From Adiantum capillus-veneris (Eukaryota; Streptophyta; Polypodiopsida; Polypodiales; Pteridaceae): 64,000 nucleotides of DNA. The notes under the pieces were generated by a model, which saw only the letters and a program-made list of their open reading frames with translations, was not told the DNA's origin and did not search any database. Positions 11,143 to 23,213 of this stretch are shown piece after piece (positions within the stretch are counted from its first letter, which is position 1; each line of letters begins with the position of its first letter). Position numbers and translations under genes: made by a program. The stretch is from assembly GCA_014529385.2 (NCBI GenBank), contig CM043944.1, positions 168,027,740-168,091,739 on the forward strand, given 5' to 3'.

Positions 11143-11598
11143 ATGTACACCGACACCCTAGAATTACTCGAACCTAATCAAAATATATGTATGTTCATAG
11201 ATATGGATAGTTCATTAGAGTCATCCACTTCTACACTTACTGAGAGGTACCCTCTTTACTTTTCTCAAGTGTTTAATGTGATCTATCGTGTTCTTACCTC
11301 TGAATGGGATCTGGTACATAAAGTATCGCGTGAGGAAAATTTTGAGGAATTAGAATGGCTGATACGTCTATTGACCACTAGTGATCCCTACTCAGTAAAG
11401 AACGTCTCCCCGATTGCACAAGCTTATCCTTTTTTCTTAGTGAACCTATGTGCATGGGATGATGAGGAAGATTTATCTGATTTCACGGATGAGACCCATG
11501 ATCTCACTGAGGATGACTTTATTTATCTTGCGGACAATGAGGATAGAGGCTTAGCCTTAGGGCTATCATCCAACCTATACAATATCTTCTTTCCTTGA
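11143..11598 (+). CDS. Hypothetical acidic 151-aa protein
   Basis: MYTDTLELLEP...NLYNIFFP. The C-terminal third is rich in Asp and Glu (DDEEDLSDFTDE, DLTEDDF). No signal peptide or membrane segment. I do not recognise the family. It lies on the same strand and downstream of gypsy C pol, where some plant gypsy elements carry an extra frame, but nothing links it to such a product. Confidence 0.3.
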   Translation: MYTDTLELLEPNQNICMFIDMDSSLESSTSTLTERYPLYFSQVFNVIYRVLTSEWDLVHKVSREENFEELEWLIRLLTTSDPYSVKNVSPIAQAYPFFLVNLCAWDDEEDLSDFTDETHDLTEDDFIYLADNEDRGLALGLSSNLYNIFFP

Positions 11599-12860
11599 TC
11601 TTGTCGTGTGGAGCAGATAGATATTTTGTTTTAGTGTTGTTCAATAAATGTTTAATGCCTTCTCCCATTGATGAGCCTCTTGGAGGTATATGGTGTTGTT
11701 TGCTAATGTGTACACGAAGACATTACAATAGCTCAACATTTTAGCATTGGGTGGTCCTTGGCATGTTCACATCAAAACGCATCAAAGATCTGTGGCCAAC
11801 AAAAAACAACTATTTTGTATCCTTTATTGTTACTTTCTTGTTTTTATAGCATTCAAATGTTTGTTTGTTCCAAGAGTGATCGGTAATAACGGCTCTAACA
11901 TACTTGCTTAAGTATTCTACCTTAAAATTCCATATAATTTTATCTCATAGTTCTTGTCTAGGTTTGTTAATAAAGAGTTTCAGTTGAGCTAATTTGACTT
12001 AGGTATGGCGTTAGAGATATTCTCTTAATACTTGAGGAGATGCCTTCCTAATTCTCAGTGGTTACTTTAGGCTCTTGATCCGATATTATGAAGCATTGTG
12101 TGCAATGTGTTAGTGCTTTCTAGTGGGCTTAATCCCTCTTGACCTCTAGCTTAAGTGTTATAAAGGAAGTTTGACTATTGTGATGGGTAACAATGTCAAA
12201 ATGACCCCCAAAGATACACAATTACAAATTTAAAAAAAGGCAATGCCACTAAAAAAGAAAAAAGAGCCCAAAAAGTCAATTAAGGCTCTATGTGGCAACA
12301 AAGTCTATAGCACAAACACTTTAAGGGTTGAACCAACGGGAATCAATTTAGGCGACGATTTCATGCGTGATTTCCTTTCTCATACCTTAACTTGAGGGTC
12401 TTTTAGGTATAGCCTCTAGTCAACTCTGGGACATGAAACACTCTGCTCTTGTGATTAAATAGCTTAATTGATTGAGGAGAATTTGAAAAATTGACTATGG
12501 GATTAACAATTGACCTTTATTGCTAGAGTCCTTGATTCATTGACCTCTACAAGTGCTAGTGAGTTTAATTATAATGTGTTTTAATGTATAATGCTTAACA
12601 TGTGCATATAATTTTTAATTTAACATATTCTACAAGAATGCAGTCATTGTGTTATTCTCTTGAGGATTTTGCAGGGATCGAGTGCAGCTGAGGAGTCGCG
12701 ATGTTACAGAAAACATGGTCATGTCTTTCAACCTAGACATCTTGATTGTGAGCATGTCCATGGGCCACTACTCTCATCAAGATGCTCACTACTATTTGAC
12801 CATCCTTGGTACCTACTCAAGTTGCCACACTCATAGCTTCCGAGGATGAAATCTAGATCT
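11599..12860. other. No gene seen; AT-rich
   Basis: Only short frames. The last part (12660-12860) may be the 3' end of a decayed gypsy reading frame leading to the purine tract at 12861. Confidence 0.5.
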
Positions 12861-13400
12861 AGAAGGGGAGCATGTTACCCATGATACCATTATTGTTTTT
12901 TTCATATTTTTAGTCATGGACTGGCCTTGTCGGTCCCGTAGGTTATGGTCAAGGTTTGGTGATTGCCGATGAGAGGTGCACGAAAACTGTGCACCAAATT
13001 TATTTAGTGTTGATTGGCCCATGATTGGCCGAATGTGGGTGCCCATATGTGAAAGGGACGGACCCATAGATAAGGATTGTAAACCTAGTTTTTTCTCATT
13101 TTGAAAGTGCTAAGATTTGCTCTTGCCTAATCCTCTTGGGCTGTCTGTCTGTGAACGTGAGAGAGAGGACGTAGGCGATGAAGCAGTGGCATGGTTGCAG
13201 CAAGGAGGATGAGCAGCAGCAACAACGGCTTCTTGCTCTCGATCGCGCATGATTCCATCAACGATAGCAACAACGGAGGAGGTGAGTGACACACCATTTG
13301 TAGTCATAGAGCTTGTCTGTGTACACAGGTTGTGTGCTTGCAGCCCCTATGGCTCGCATACCGAAGTTGACAACACCTTTTGCAATCTCTAGCAAACCCC
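12861..13400 (+). repeat. Possible polypurine tract and 3' LTR start of gypsy C
   Basis: AGAAGGGGAGCA (12861-12872) is directly followed by TGTTACCC, the arrangement of a polypurine tract and LTR start. No second copy was found in the window, so the far end is not defined; 13400 is a placeholder. Confidence 0.35.
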
Positions 13401-15600
13401 TATGCATTTGATAATACTACTCTCTAAGCAATACATTACATGCACTATATTGCAACTATCTCACTTAAATCAAACTTTGTCCCATTTTAGGAACATAATG
13501 CACATGATGAAGCATGTAAATGCACCACTAGGTAATGACAAGCATACATCTCTTACACCAACAATGTCACATGTTGAACCATCAACAAGATGCACACAAC
13601 CAAATCTCTCTCTAGAAAAACTCGTGAATCACTCATGGCATGGAGCGACGTGAAAAATAGCATCATCATCATCTAGCAACCAAATTGGAGAAAGTGTGCA
13701 CATAAAGCAGATAGCAAGAAACCAGAGGCAAAGGTGACATCACCATCATTGACATACTCAGTCATTGCATGTGCTCACTAACTACAATCACTAACATATC
13801 TGCATCACACATGCATCTCTTGTGTCGCCTCATATTCTTGAAGCAATGCCATCCAATGTGTCGTGTACAATGCCAACCTCACATAAGCTAACAAGAATGA
13901 GACTGCTATCTCTCAAGAGTCAACCCTATTGAATCCATACATATATGAAAGCATATGGCATCAAACCATGGAGAGAAAATGGGGGAAAAATCAGATAGAG
14001 TTTTCCCCAATAACTGAGCAAAATCTTAACCAAAGACTGGCATAAACAATGCACATAAACAATAAATTTGTCCTAATAATTAATATATAATTCTCCTAAA
14101 TGATTTTCTCATGTTAAACTGATCATTTAATATGGGGAAGTACTAGGGGAGAAAAGCTAGAATATTGGTTAGGTTGGCAGACCGATCACAGTAGGCATGG
14201 GATCCAAAGGGGGACCACCTGCAAAAGAGCAATGTGCATCGATGGGGTTCAAAGACCCTAAGGTTCAGCCCATTAAGACTTCCAAAATGCTAAGGTTCCA
14301 AAACTAAATGAAAATCTTCAACGGTCAAACCTAGGGAAAATTGGATGCTTGTGTGGGAAGACTCAAAAGTCTTCCCACATCCCTATCCAGGAGGGGGCGA
14401 GCCATATTTGTAGGGGATGAGAGAGAAACACACACACACACCCACTCTTTCAAGCTCCCTTTACACAAAGGGCATAGTGGACACATGTCAGCTTCCTAGC
14501 CCAGTTGGCCCTAAGGTGCATTCAAATCCTATTGGATGGCCATAGAGGTGGACCAATGAGAATTATGCTAGAGTAAATTTAATTTAATTAATTTAAAAAC
14601 ACTTGATAAAAGAACCAATAGAAATTAAGCTCTCTAGAAGACTAATGGATAGTCTCCCAAGGGGTCCAATGAGCATTCAACAGCGCAATGGCTTGCCTGA
14701 TTCCTATTGGCCAGAAGACTAAGAGGTTCAATGAGATTTTAATTGCGTTATTTAAATACCTAAAGCTCTCACAAAAGGGGAAAGGGGGACACATGTCACA
14801 AGGCTATCACTTATGCTTCTTAATTGTCATTGGCTAAGATTTGCATGGGCCAATAGAATGCCAGCATGAGCAAATAGCAAGAGAGAGTCGACCAAGAGAG
14901 AGAGGGGGCTGATTTTTGCAAGGCATTATCACACACACACTCACACAAGCTCGTGTGTGAAGTAAACAAGACTATCTCCTTCTCGAGCTTTAATGGAAAG
15001 CTCATCATCTACTCCAAGCTTGTCAGAAGGGAGGCCTACACCAACAACTCTTGGCTTTGTGATGCAAATCCAACCAAGAGCCAAGCTCCAATGGATGCTC
15101 GTCTCCTCTATCATGATAATTACTAAGCTATGCTAAGCTATTAAGAGTGATTATGAGGAGACATACTTCTACTTGTAAGAATAATCCTTTCTTCCTCTCG
15201 ATCTACTCTCATACCCCGCTAGCTCTCACCATCTTCGAAGTTGTGTGAGGTCTTGGGTTTGAGACCGTGAGGGAATTGATGTTGTGTTTTCAAGTGTAAT
15301 CTTGGTGCTTGAAGCTTCCATCTTCATTACACCAGCAAGTTATTGAAGAAACACAAAGTATTGTATTGTAAAATGTCTCCCTTGATGGGGGAAACCTATA
15401 ATACAAAGTCTTTTGGAGGGGGGACCGGCTCCATTTAAATCCGGCCCTTAACTGTTGTCAATAGCTTAATTTCTCTCTCTTTTTGAAGTATTGTTCATGC
15501 CTATCTAACTAGGTGTTATGATTTTGTTGCTCTTTACTCCATCCAAGCACTCTTGCTATGCTCATTAGGAATCTATTCTTAATGAAATGCTCACTATGTC
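13401..15600. other. No gene seen; the right part may be a 5' LTR
   Basis: Short CA and GA runs (14433, 14932) and frames under 85 codons only. The last few hundred bases before 15648 should belong to an LTR if the primer site at 15650 is real, but its TG start could not be placed. Confidence 0.45.
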
Positions 15601-15649
15601 TATGTTATTTTCCGCTATACACAAGTTACTAGATCATTAAAAGTTACAA

Positions 15650-15661
15650 TGGTATCAGAGC
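15650..15661 (+). other. Primer binding site, initiator-Met tRNA type
   Basis: Exact TGGTATCAGAGC one base after a sequence ending TTACA. This is the usual plant LTR-element primer site and implies a 5' LTR ending near 15648. Confidence 0.7.
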
Positions 15662-15721
15662 ATTTGGTTTCTGTTTTCTTGCTCAAGAAGAGAGGTCCTC
15701 AAGCTAACTATGAATGGTTGG

Positions 15722-15948
15722 TATTATTAATTGCAATTGAGTAAGTAGAATAGGGATCTTTCATCCTTGCAGTGCGCCTGCTTCGTGTTGATAACGGGGC
15801 ATCACCATTGAGAGCTAAGGTCTTAATAGTGGAGTCCTACGGGGCTTTCCTACGGCTTAACCACTATTGAGCTATTAGAAGCTTGATAGGAGTCGGTACT
15901 GTTTTGGTGGTGAAAGACCCTCTCTTCTATTCCTTGCAATTAATAATA
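15722..15948 (+). repeat. Large imperfect inverted repeat (leader hairpin)
   Basis: A perfect 15-bp outer arm, TATTATTAATTGCAA at 15722-15736, is complementary to 15934-15948. Further pairing: the GAATAGG...CTTTCA region at about 15748-15763 against TGAAAGA...CTATTC at 15911-15932, and AATAGTGG (15825-15832) against CCACTATT (15861-15868). It lies between the primer site and the first open frame, so it could fold in the genomic RNA leader. Confidence 0.65.
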
Positions 15949-16060
15949 TCCGAGCCATGGGAAGAGCTTGAGTGCTTTCCTAAAGGGGTTAAGAGGAGTA
16001 GCAACTAGGGCTTGAAGTGCCAAAGTACACTTAAAAATTTTACACCTAAAAATTGTTAGA

Positions 16061-16351
16061 ATGGTTGACAATAGTAAAGAGAGTGTAATTAATGTTGATA
16101 GCTTTGATTTTGCTAATGAACAGGCTACTAATGATGCCCCTATGCTTGTTAATTACCTTGTTACTAGGCTTCAACAAGCCATGGGCAATCCCTCCCTCCA
16201 AAGTGAAGTGCAACGGCAGCTACGTGCTCATGGGATTATCCAAACTCCCCACCAAGAAGAGAGACTACCGAGGAAGCCTCCTTGTGAGATACATGCTTTC
16301 AAATGCATAATAGGCCCTCTTCCACTGATGGGCATTAAAGGATATCGATAG
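16061..16351 (+). CDS. Gag-like N-terminal frame, truncated (96 aa)
   Basis: MVDNSKESVIN...LPLMGIKGYR. It begins 400 bp after the primer site at 15650, the position of gag in an LTR retrotransposon. It has a helical, Gln/Leu-rich part (LVNYLVTRLQQAMG). No capsid or zinc-knuckle motif is reached before the stop. Assignment rests on position. Confidence 0.35.
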   Translation: MVDNSKESVINVDSFDFANEQATNDAPMLVNYLVTRLQQAMGNPSLQSEVQRQLRAHGIIQTPHQEERLPRKPPCEIHAFKCIIGPLPLMGIKGYR

Positions 16352-16542
16352 TGGAGGATCTATGCTTCCTAGAAAATAATCACCATTGTTATTAATGTGA
16401 GTATATATAGACTATGAAATCGATGGTTTGCTTAGGAAAAAATGTTTTGAAATCTTGCCACAAGCTCATTTTGAGTTTGTGGTGGTAAGAAAGATAGAGG
16501 GAGATGGATCTCATGACTATAGATATGTGGGTAACCTTAGCC

Positions 16543-16543
<1 letters not shown>

Positions 16544-16578
<35 letters not shown>
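16544..16578 (+). repeat. Poly-C tract, 35 bp
   Basis: Uninterrupted C run followed by (CCCA)n-like sequence. Confidence 0.97.
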
Positions 16579-17393
16579 ACCCACCCACCCACCTTATTTC
16601 TCCACACTCTCTTGCTGACATCTTTCACCCGGAAGTACATAAATGGGCGCGCATGTGTGCACGCATGCGCGCGCACATACACACACACACACACACAAGT
16701 ATATCCACAAGCACATATAATTTTACACACACAACTATCATACACAATAGCATAAGCAATTTGTATGCGGGATCACATTCTTGTTGCTCTTAAGTAAACC
16801 TTTGGAAGCTTTGGTTTAAAACCAATATATGCATATCATCATAGGTAAAGATGGAACCAAGTTAAGTGGTGCTGCATGAGTGATATACCCCCATCTCTTG
16901 CATGGTGTGGACATCCTCTCTTTGTACCCTCATCACCCCACTCTCCCCTAAGAGAAGAAATCGTCATCTCAATTGAAGCTTGCAAAACCATGGACCCAGC
17001 ACTCTTATGCTACCTAAAAGCATGTGCATGGAATCCTCTGCATCTAAGGCTAGAAGTTATCCTCCTTTGTCCTTACATTTCGAGCAAAAACTCCCCAGTT
17101 ATGGCCAATCAGGTCCACGAATACCCACTATGGTGACATCTATAACACGTGCACTATTTCTATGACACCTGCAGTCCATACATTAAGGACTTATTATAGT
17201 TTTTTGATTATGATGGATGCAGGTAACGAGAACAATGCTTGCATAGAAGGGCTATTGATTAAATTAGAAGGGGTTTAAACCCACACTTCCATGTGGAAGA
17301 TATTGTACCACAAGGCCTTTATAATTTGAACATGGCCATTTCTTGCATCCCTATTTTTAGTCTTATTGATGTGGTTATTTTTGTTTATTGGCT

Positions 17394-17425
<32 letters not shown>

Positions 17426-17586
17426 ACTAATAGTTCTTGTGGTGTTGAAATCACCATCGATGACCCTTTGAGCATATTACATTAGTAAGTCTTCATGACA
17501 TGCAAGAGATTGTACAATCTTGGGATGCAACATTACACACCTTAGCGTATGGAGATAAGCTTATGGATGTCCCTAGTCTTATACTC

Positions 17587-17613
17587 GGGGGGGGGGGGGG
17601 GGGGGGGGGGGGG
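17587..17613 (+). repeat. Poly-G tract, 27 bp
   Basis: Uninterrupted G run. Confidence 0.97.
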
Positions 17614-17840
17614 TCACTATAATAAAAAAAGCCTATCACGTGGGTTCAACATTAGGGATTTCTTTTTTATCACAGTTTCACATATGAAGGGTTTCAAAAA
17701 AATGGTATTGGAAAAAAATTTACAAATCGAATAAAAAATGGTCCCTTTTATCGGTGCAAAATTTATGGCTAAGGGGTTTTTAAAATAGTCCTTGAATGCA
17801 CACAATATATACATATGACATATAGTGAAACAACCCAAAC

Positions 17841-17841
<1 letters not shown>

Positions 17842-17875
<34 letters not shown>
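17842..17875 (+). repeat. Poly-C tract, 34 bp
   Basis: Uninterrupted C run 230 bp after the poly-G tract, in the opposite sense. Confidence 0.97.
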
Positions 17876-17878
<3 letters not shown>

Positions 17879-18360
17879 CAAGGTCTTATACAAGGATTGC
17901 TCTTATTTATCAAGGACCCCACATTTCATAATATTATCATCCAACATGAACATTGTGAGCTCATGTTATTAGTTGTACTTGATATCCCTGCATGGCTAAG
18001 ATTGTATGTTGTAGCCAAGGAAAACCCAATTACTGCCAATGCTAGACTACATGACTTAATGGCTAATATTAAGACCATTCTTGATGAAGACACTAAGGAG
18101 CAGAAGGAATGGCGGGACCATTCGCCAACTGTTATGCACCAATTTATGGAACTTCATGGAAGGAAGCTAAGAAATTTGATGAGGCAAAGGTGAAGAAGTA
18201 CGATGCAAGGAGCCTCGGAGTACCCCTTGTCCCCCCTATGAACCCTACCAGTAGCCTAATTCTAGAAGAGCTTGATGCGGACGAAGGAAACACCATAAAG
18301 CAAGAATTCTCTATCAGTAGGGCTACTATGTACAAGATCACTCCATCAAAAGACACCTAG
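17876..18360 (+). pseudogene. Unidentified broken coding remnant
   Basis: Two overlapping frames, 17825-18193 and 18109-18360, have normal composition after the poly-C tract: one reads HDLMANIKTILDEDTKEQKEW, the other WKEAKKFDEAKVKKYDARS. They look like pieces of one charged, helical protein with a frameshift. I do not recognise it. It lies upstream, on the same strand, of the Penelope-like polymerase remnant and may be its N-terminal part. Confidence 0.3.
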
Positions 18361-19796
18361 ACAAACCCCTTCATACCTGACTGGATGCTAGAGGTCACGC
18401 TTCAAGATACACATCAAAAGGTATGGGATTTTGACAAATTTTCCTTATTGGCACCACCTATCCCTAAAGGTTTTTTGCTTACTTTTTAAATGACAAAGAC
18501 CAAGCAACAACAAAGATTGGGTTAAACCAAATCTTAATGATCAAATCATCTAACATTTTGGAATTTTTTTTAATGGGATGCCCTTTTAGTCTGTCCATGT
18601 TTGAGACACAAAGGTGCTCATAGGGCTTAGTATATGTGCTTGGGGTTAAAGGTGCAATTTCTCTTATTGATCAAGATCAATATTTTACTAACCAACTATG
18701 GAATATTCATAGGACTTTCATCATGTGGATGCGACTTTATGGTTGAAAATCCTGCAAGGATGGGAATGCCTTATGGTTCGACCATGCATTATGGCTCATG
18801 ATACATAAATTTCTAGCCTTTTTCCCTACTGATCACTCCTTGAAGAAATCAACTCTTAAATTTTGAAATGGGTTTCTTTAGAAAGACAAGAGGCTATTAA
18901 AGCCCTCCTAATCCATGTTACGTATAAAGGAAGACTACTAAAAGAGTATGTCAAGCATGCAACTCTCTTTCACCAACCACCACCAAACTCACCAGCAGGT
19001 GGTGACCTATAACTTTTCTTGGAAAAAGTTGTACTACCTACATGGCAGGAAAGAAGAGGAGGAAAAAGAGCTAGAATGAACACGCCCACCCAAGGAAGAG
19101 GAGGGAAACCCAAAACTCAGAACCTAAGGTAGCTGACCCAACCCCCAACCCCTTCATGGACTTCTATTGCTTCTCCAATAGAGTCATTTGGCAGTTATTC
19201 TATGGTTAATAATATTTTTTGTACCCCCAACAGAATCCCCACATGAATCTCCACCATACCACTCCTTCAAATCTACCTACTATTGGTTACACCCCAGGAT
19301 GTGCCTAGTCGACTAAAAATCTTTTGTATTTCTAACTGCAAGAACTCATTGTCAAAGATGAAGTTTTGAGAAGGATGTTGGCCCAACGCTCGCCTATGGC
19401 TACCCCCCTCATATCAGATACGATACCTTAATGCTTTTTGGAAAATCAGCTCTATAAGGAGATCCATTAGTTATGTCTATGGAGTGGGAGGCAAGTATGC
19501 ATGTAATCTTGATCGTTTATGTTTTGGGTGGACTTTTCTAGAGAAAATGAAGGACAAAGTATGCAATGCCAAATTGGTCTTTTGTTTTGATTCACAGTAT
19601 GTGTCCCTATGTAGACCAAGGATAATGGGCTTTTATGAAGAAATCCAACATATACTTGCATATGAGGTGATTTCCATAAGTTACCCTATGGATCAAGTCA
19701 AAAATCTTTTCTACCTTTGTTATATAAATATGCCCACACACAAGAACGTTCAAAACTTAGATCAAGATGTGGACAATGTGAAAAAGACCTTTTTTT
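18361..19796 (+). other. No clear gene; possible upstream part of the Penelope-like element
   Basis: Contains an open frame at 19484-19813 (109 codons, unrecognised) that runs into the polymerase remnant. The rest is stop-rich in all frames. Confidence 0.35.
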
Positions 19797-20960
19797 GTTA
19801 CTTGTTTGGATAAAGCCCATAATAATTCTGTTTTGGTATGCAAGGCTTAGATGTTAGTACAAGCCAAACAAAGGTTAGAAGAACTAGATTTTGTCCCACA
19901 TGAGGAATCCCAAGTAAGGGCCCTAGAAAGAATATACTACATATGTGAGCAATTTTACATTGTAAGCACATGGCGACTCCTCTACCTAATGGCCAATTAT
20001 GAAGCTCACCAAAGGCCTTTAATTGGATAACTAATGTTACTAGCACACTAAGAACATGCATTCCTCTTATCAAGAAGAAGGCTTTTTTTTTTGAACCAAA
20101 AAGCTTTGCTATGTCATAGCATTATAGTCCAATCCTAGTGGATTGTGGACTCCCTCTATGATGTTGTCATAAACGCTCCTAAGAAAGCCTCCTCTGTATT
20201 TTTAACAGATATAAACAAATGCCATGAAAACATTTCCCATGAAGAAATCATAGGGCTAAAAACCAAAATAGCCCAGCTAATCTTGTATGCCTATGACCAT
20301 TCACATAAGAAGCACATTTCCTTTGAGAGATTCCCAACTACTTGTGTAATTGGTAATTGGTATGATCCAGAATATAAGAATTGTATCTCCACTACTAAAG
20401 AACAAGCTATTTTCATTCAATTCGTGGCTTGTGGACAACATGATTGTTCAATGTAATGGAAATACCTATTAACAAGCTAATGGCATACCAATGGGGTTGG
20501 CTTGGTCACCAATATGGTGCAATTTATATTTACACTCATGGGAATCTCAGCTAGATTGCAAGATCCATTTACTAGGCATAAGCTAGCACTACTACAGACT
20601 GCCTTCAGGTATTTTGATGATATACTTTGGGTCAACAATGACCACTCTTTCTTCCTTAAGCATTTCCCGATTTATCCCCCTTGTTTAGCAATTGACCTTA
20701 ATGCGACATCTTTTAAGGATGGAGTAAGGAACAAAACTACATTCCTCAACATGCAACTTGAAGTCAAAGATGGTAGAATCAAGAGAAGCAAGCTTGACAA
20801 AGACAAAATTGTTTCAACTCGGATATTCAAGTACATTCACAAAGGCAGCAATCGACCATCAGGTATGGGCTCATAAAGTGACACTGTCAAAGATAAAACG
20901 TATCCTCTTTTCCAACTCTTCATATCAAAATGCAGCCCAAGACATCAAAAAGGATGTATA
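19797..20960 (+). pseudogene. Penelope-like reverse transcriptase remnant
   Basis: Over several frames the strand shows polymerase landmarks in order. TCLDKAHNNSVLVC is at about 19800. LVQAKQRLEELDF and a LLYLMANYEAHQRP block followed by WITN are at 19860-20030. Motif A, VFLTDINKCHENISH, is near 20195. Motif B, NGIPMGLAWSPIWCNLYLHSWE, is near 20480. Motif C, FRYFDDILWVN, is near 20610. TTFLNMQLEVKDGRI follows near 20735, then a YIH-SNRP segment near 20830. The IPMG motif B and R-Y-x-D-D motif C differ from LTR and LINE polymerases and fit the Penelope-like group. No GIY-YIG nuclease was recognised. At least three frame changes and a stop at 20454; inactive. Confidence 0.55.
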
Positions 20961-22585
20961 GACTTTTATAGCAATGGCTTTAAAAGACTCAGACTTTGGA
21001 GGCTGGTGAAAGGATTTCTACTTAATTACGAAACAGAGGTTCATAACATTCCAGCTCTATCACACATGCTCAATGGTGGGCACTAGGTAGTACAAGTGGT
21101 TTACAACAATTTGGCCTAAAAGTTAACACTTTACTGTAAAGTGGGTTGACACAAAGCGGGTTGACACAAAGCAATACACGTTTCATGGCTAAATTTGAAA
21201 AGGCTAGTTGACATGTTGCTAGATGCGGGTCCGGTTGTGGTATACATTTTGAATTTTGGGACTCAATAAGAGGGATTAAGGGTGGATTACAAAGGATTCA
21301 ATATGGAGACATTTGATGGGTAATGGTTTAAGCTTAACATGGAGGGTTGTGTTGCAACAATGCGTAAAGGAGAGTCAAACTTTCTTGAGGTGGACATGGA
21401 GAAAACATGGAGCGATCTTTGAGACACATTCGCCCTTCATGAGCACTGCAAACAACTATGTCCATTTTGTTGACTATAAGTAATGGTGAAAATTTACTAC
21501 AAGTAATCTCATAATATAGCCAACATTCTTTGTAGGTGATTTCTGTCCTAATACTTCGAAGCTAAGATGGCGATTCGTCATTGAGATTGCCCCTTGAAGT
21601 GCACAAATCTATGAAGGCTACAATCTCTCGATTGTGGGTGTACCAGAGGAAAACATAGACATCGTGGAAGACACCCAAGAAAGGATGCTCGAAGTGGAAG
21701 CTTTCAATGAAGTCGTGTATTTCATCATGACAACAAACGCATAGGGCAACAATGTGAATGACCTCTTGGATGAAGGTGAGGATGCTTTTCTACGGAGTGA
21801 GCTCTTTTAGATACGAGGATTTACATTGAGTTGTACCACGAAGAGATGGAGGCTCTTCAAACCAATTCACAATATTTGAGCAAATTTGCTCCTAGTGCAC
21901 CTAAACATGTTCTGGTGCAATAAAAACACATCTTGGTTGTTTTTTATGGTATTCAATTAGTTTTTAAGGTTCTTTCATTGATTAAGCTGATTGTAATATG
22001 AAATTTAACTGGTTGTTTAATTAAAGTTTTTTTATTGACCGTGCAAGTTTAGGGTCTCATACATGTTGCTTGTTTCTCTCTTGCACTTTTTCTTTCGTAC
22101 ACTCACTTGGGACACCTCGCTCACGACTAGACCTAGATGCTTCATATGACACCCTCTCAGCAAAGCACTGTGCATATTTGGAGTCTAGGCAAGCATCCTC
22201 GTTGCCATCCCTATCGTGGAATGTATCCTCGCAGCGCCCTGATTCTTCTGTGTCCATCGACATCAATGTGAACCATCACGGCCACAATGCTCTAAGAGCC
22301 GAGTCCCACTGTGTATGAGTGGTATTAAATAGATGTTGGTATAAAAAAGTCACACTCACTTTCCTTTGCTTTATCATGTTCTAGAGAACATCCTCCTTGA
22401 ACTTCGTGATGCTCTTAATATTGGTTTTTTTTTTTTTTTGTGTACTTGCATCCTTCTTGCATGACTAACCAATGAAAATTCAACGTTTCTTTTCAAGCTC
22501 CTAAATTGAAGGAGTGAAATTCACACTACTTATTAAGGAAGGAAAAGTTTACCCAAAATTACCCGAAATACATAAGATAGTGTGC
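20961..22585. other. No gene seen
   Basis: Stop-rich in all frames apart from short overlapping frames at 22057-22318. T run at 22427-22439. Nothing recognised. Confidence 0.55.
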
Positions 22586-22597
22586 CATATATATAAC
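22586..22597 (+). promoter_or_regulatory. Possible TATA box upstream of the methyltransferase gene
   Basis: CATATATATAAC, followed within 40 bp by a change to GC-rich and pyrimidine-rich sequence. It lies 617 bp before the ATG, which would need a long 5' leader. Weak. Confidence 0.25.
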
Positions 22598-23213
22598 TAG
22601 TACGGCCGGCCGCCGAACTCTCCCCCTCTCTCCCTCTTTCTTGCGTGCAAAGGGGCTTTTTTTCATCTTGGACTTTAGCCTTCAGGTCGCAGATTGCGAC
22701 AAGTGTAAAGGACTCCCCCTTCTGCCACGTTATGTTAGTAGATTTTAAATTCACTAATATCCCTCATACATAGTGGGACGAACAGAAATGGAGGCGGATG
22801 TTGTAGAAATGGCGCGATGGAGTATCAAGGTTCAAATGTATCACCTTGCGCAATGCATGCCTTGCTGTGTTGAACGCAAAATTTCAAACATTTTACCAGG
22901 TCCTTTTTTACAAATTGCATTTTTTACCAGGTCCTTTCGGCATCAATGCCCTCGCCATCTTCTTCAGCACTTTTCACCTACAGCAAAATTCTCTGCTGAG
23001 CTGCGCTGCTGCGCAGCCCCTACATTTCACCATCATCAACTTCAGCAAGATATCCATCATCACACAGGCTGTGTTTGGTTCCCACTCGCCACTTTCTTCG
23101 TTGGTAAGCGCTAGCTGTGTCTGTCTTTCTTCTTTGCTTCTATAGGACATTAGACAAGCTGGTTGTTTGCCTCTTTAGTGCTCTGCAGTATCGATTTCAT
23201 CCATCATACCGAA

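Larger units (their letters stand above)
3791..12872 (+). mobile_element. Ty3/gypsy element C, decayed, with a nested non-autonomous LTR element
   Basis: Order along the plus strand: possible gag-like frame (3791-4273), protease remnant (4297-4392 continuing at 6361), linker (6588-7680), reverse transcriptase and RNase H (7530-8870), integrase (9150-10330), then a second protease-like stretch (10441-10750) and a purine tract at 12861. PR-RT-RH-IN order makes it gypsy rather than copia. Many stops and frameshifts show an old insertion. No 5' LTR was found; a possible 3' LTR starts at 12873. The outer limits are therefore uncertain. Confidence 0.72.
16352..17841. other. Low-complexity region without a gene
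   Basis: Contains poly-C, CA runs (16679-16697 and 17394-17420) and poly-G. Apparent frames here are proline- or glycine-repeat artefacts of the homopolymers, or short and unrecognised. Confidence 0.7.

Noticed and set aside
15650-16351. Endogenous pararetrovirus leader
   Set aside because: The Met-tRNA site and hairpin would fit, but no movement protein, coat or viral RT follows; an LTR element explains the arrangement with fewer assumptions.
16392-16793. Proline-rich and glycine-rich frames
   Set aside because: Translation of the poly-C and CA runs on both strands, with no other coding signal.
22057-22318. Overlapping frames of 69 and 82 codons on both strands
   Set aside because: No homology recognised, no regulatory context, and fully overlapping in opposite strands.
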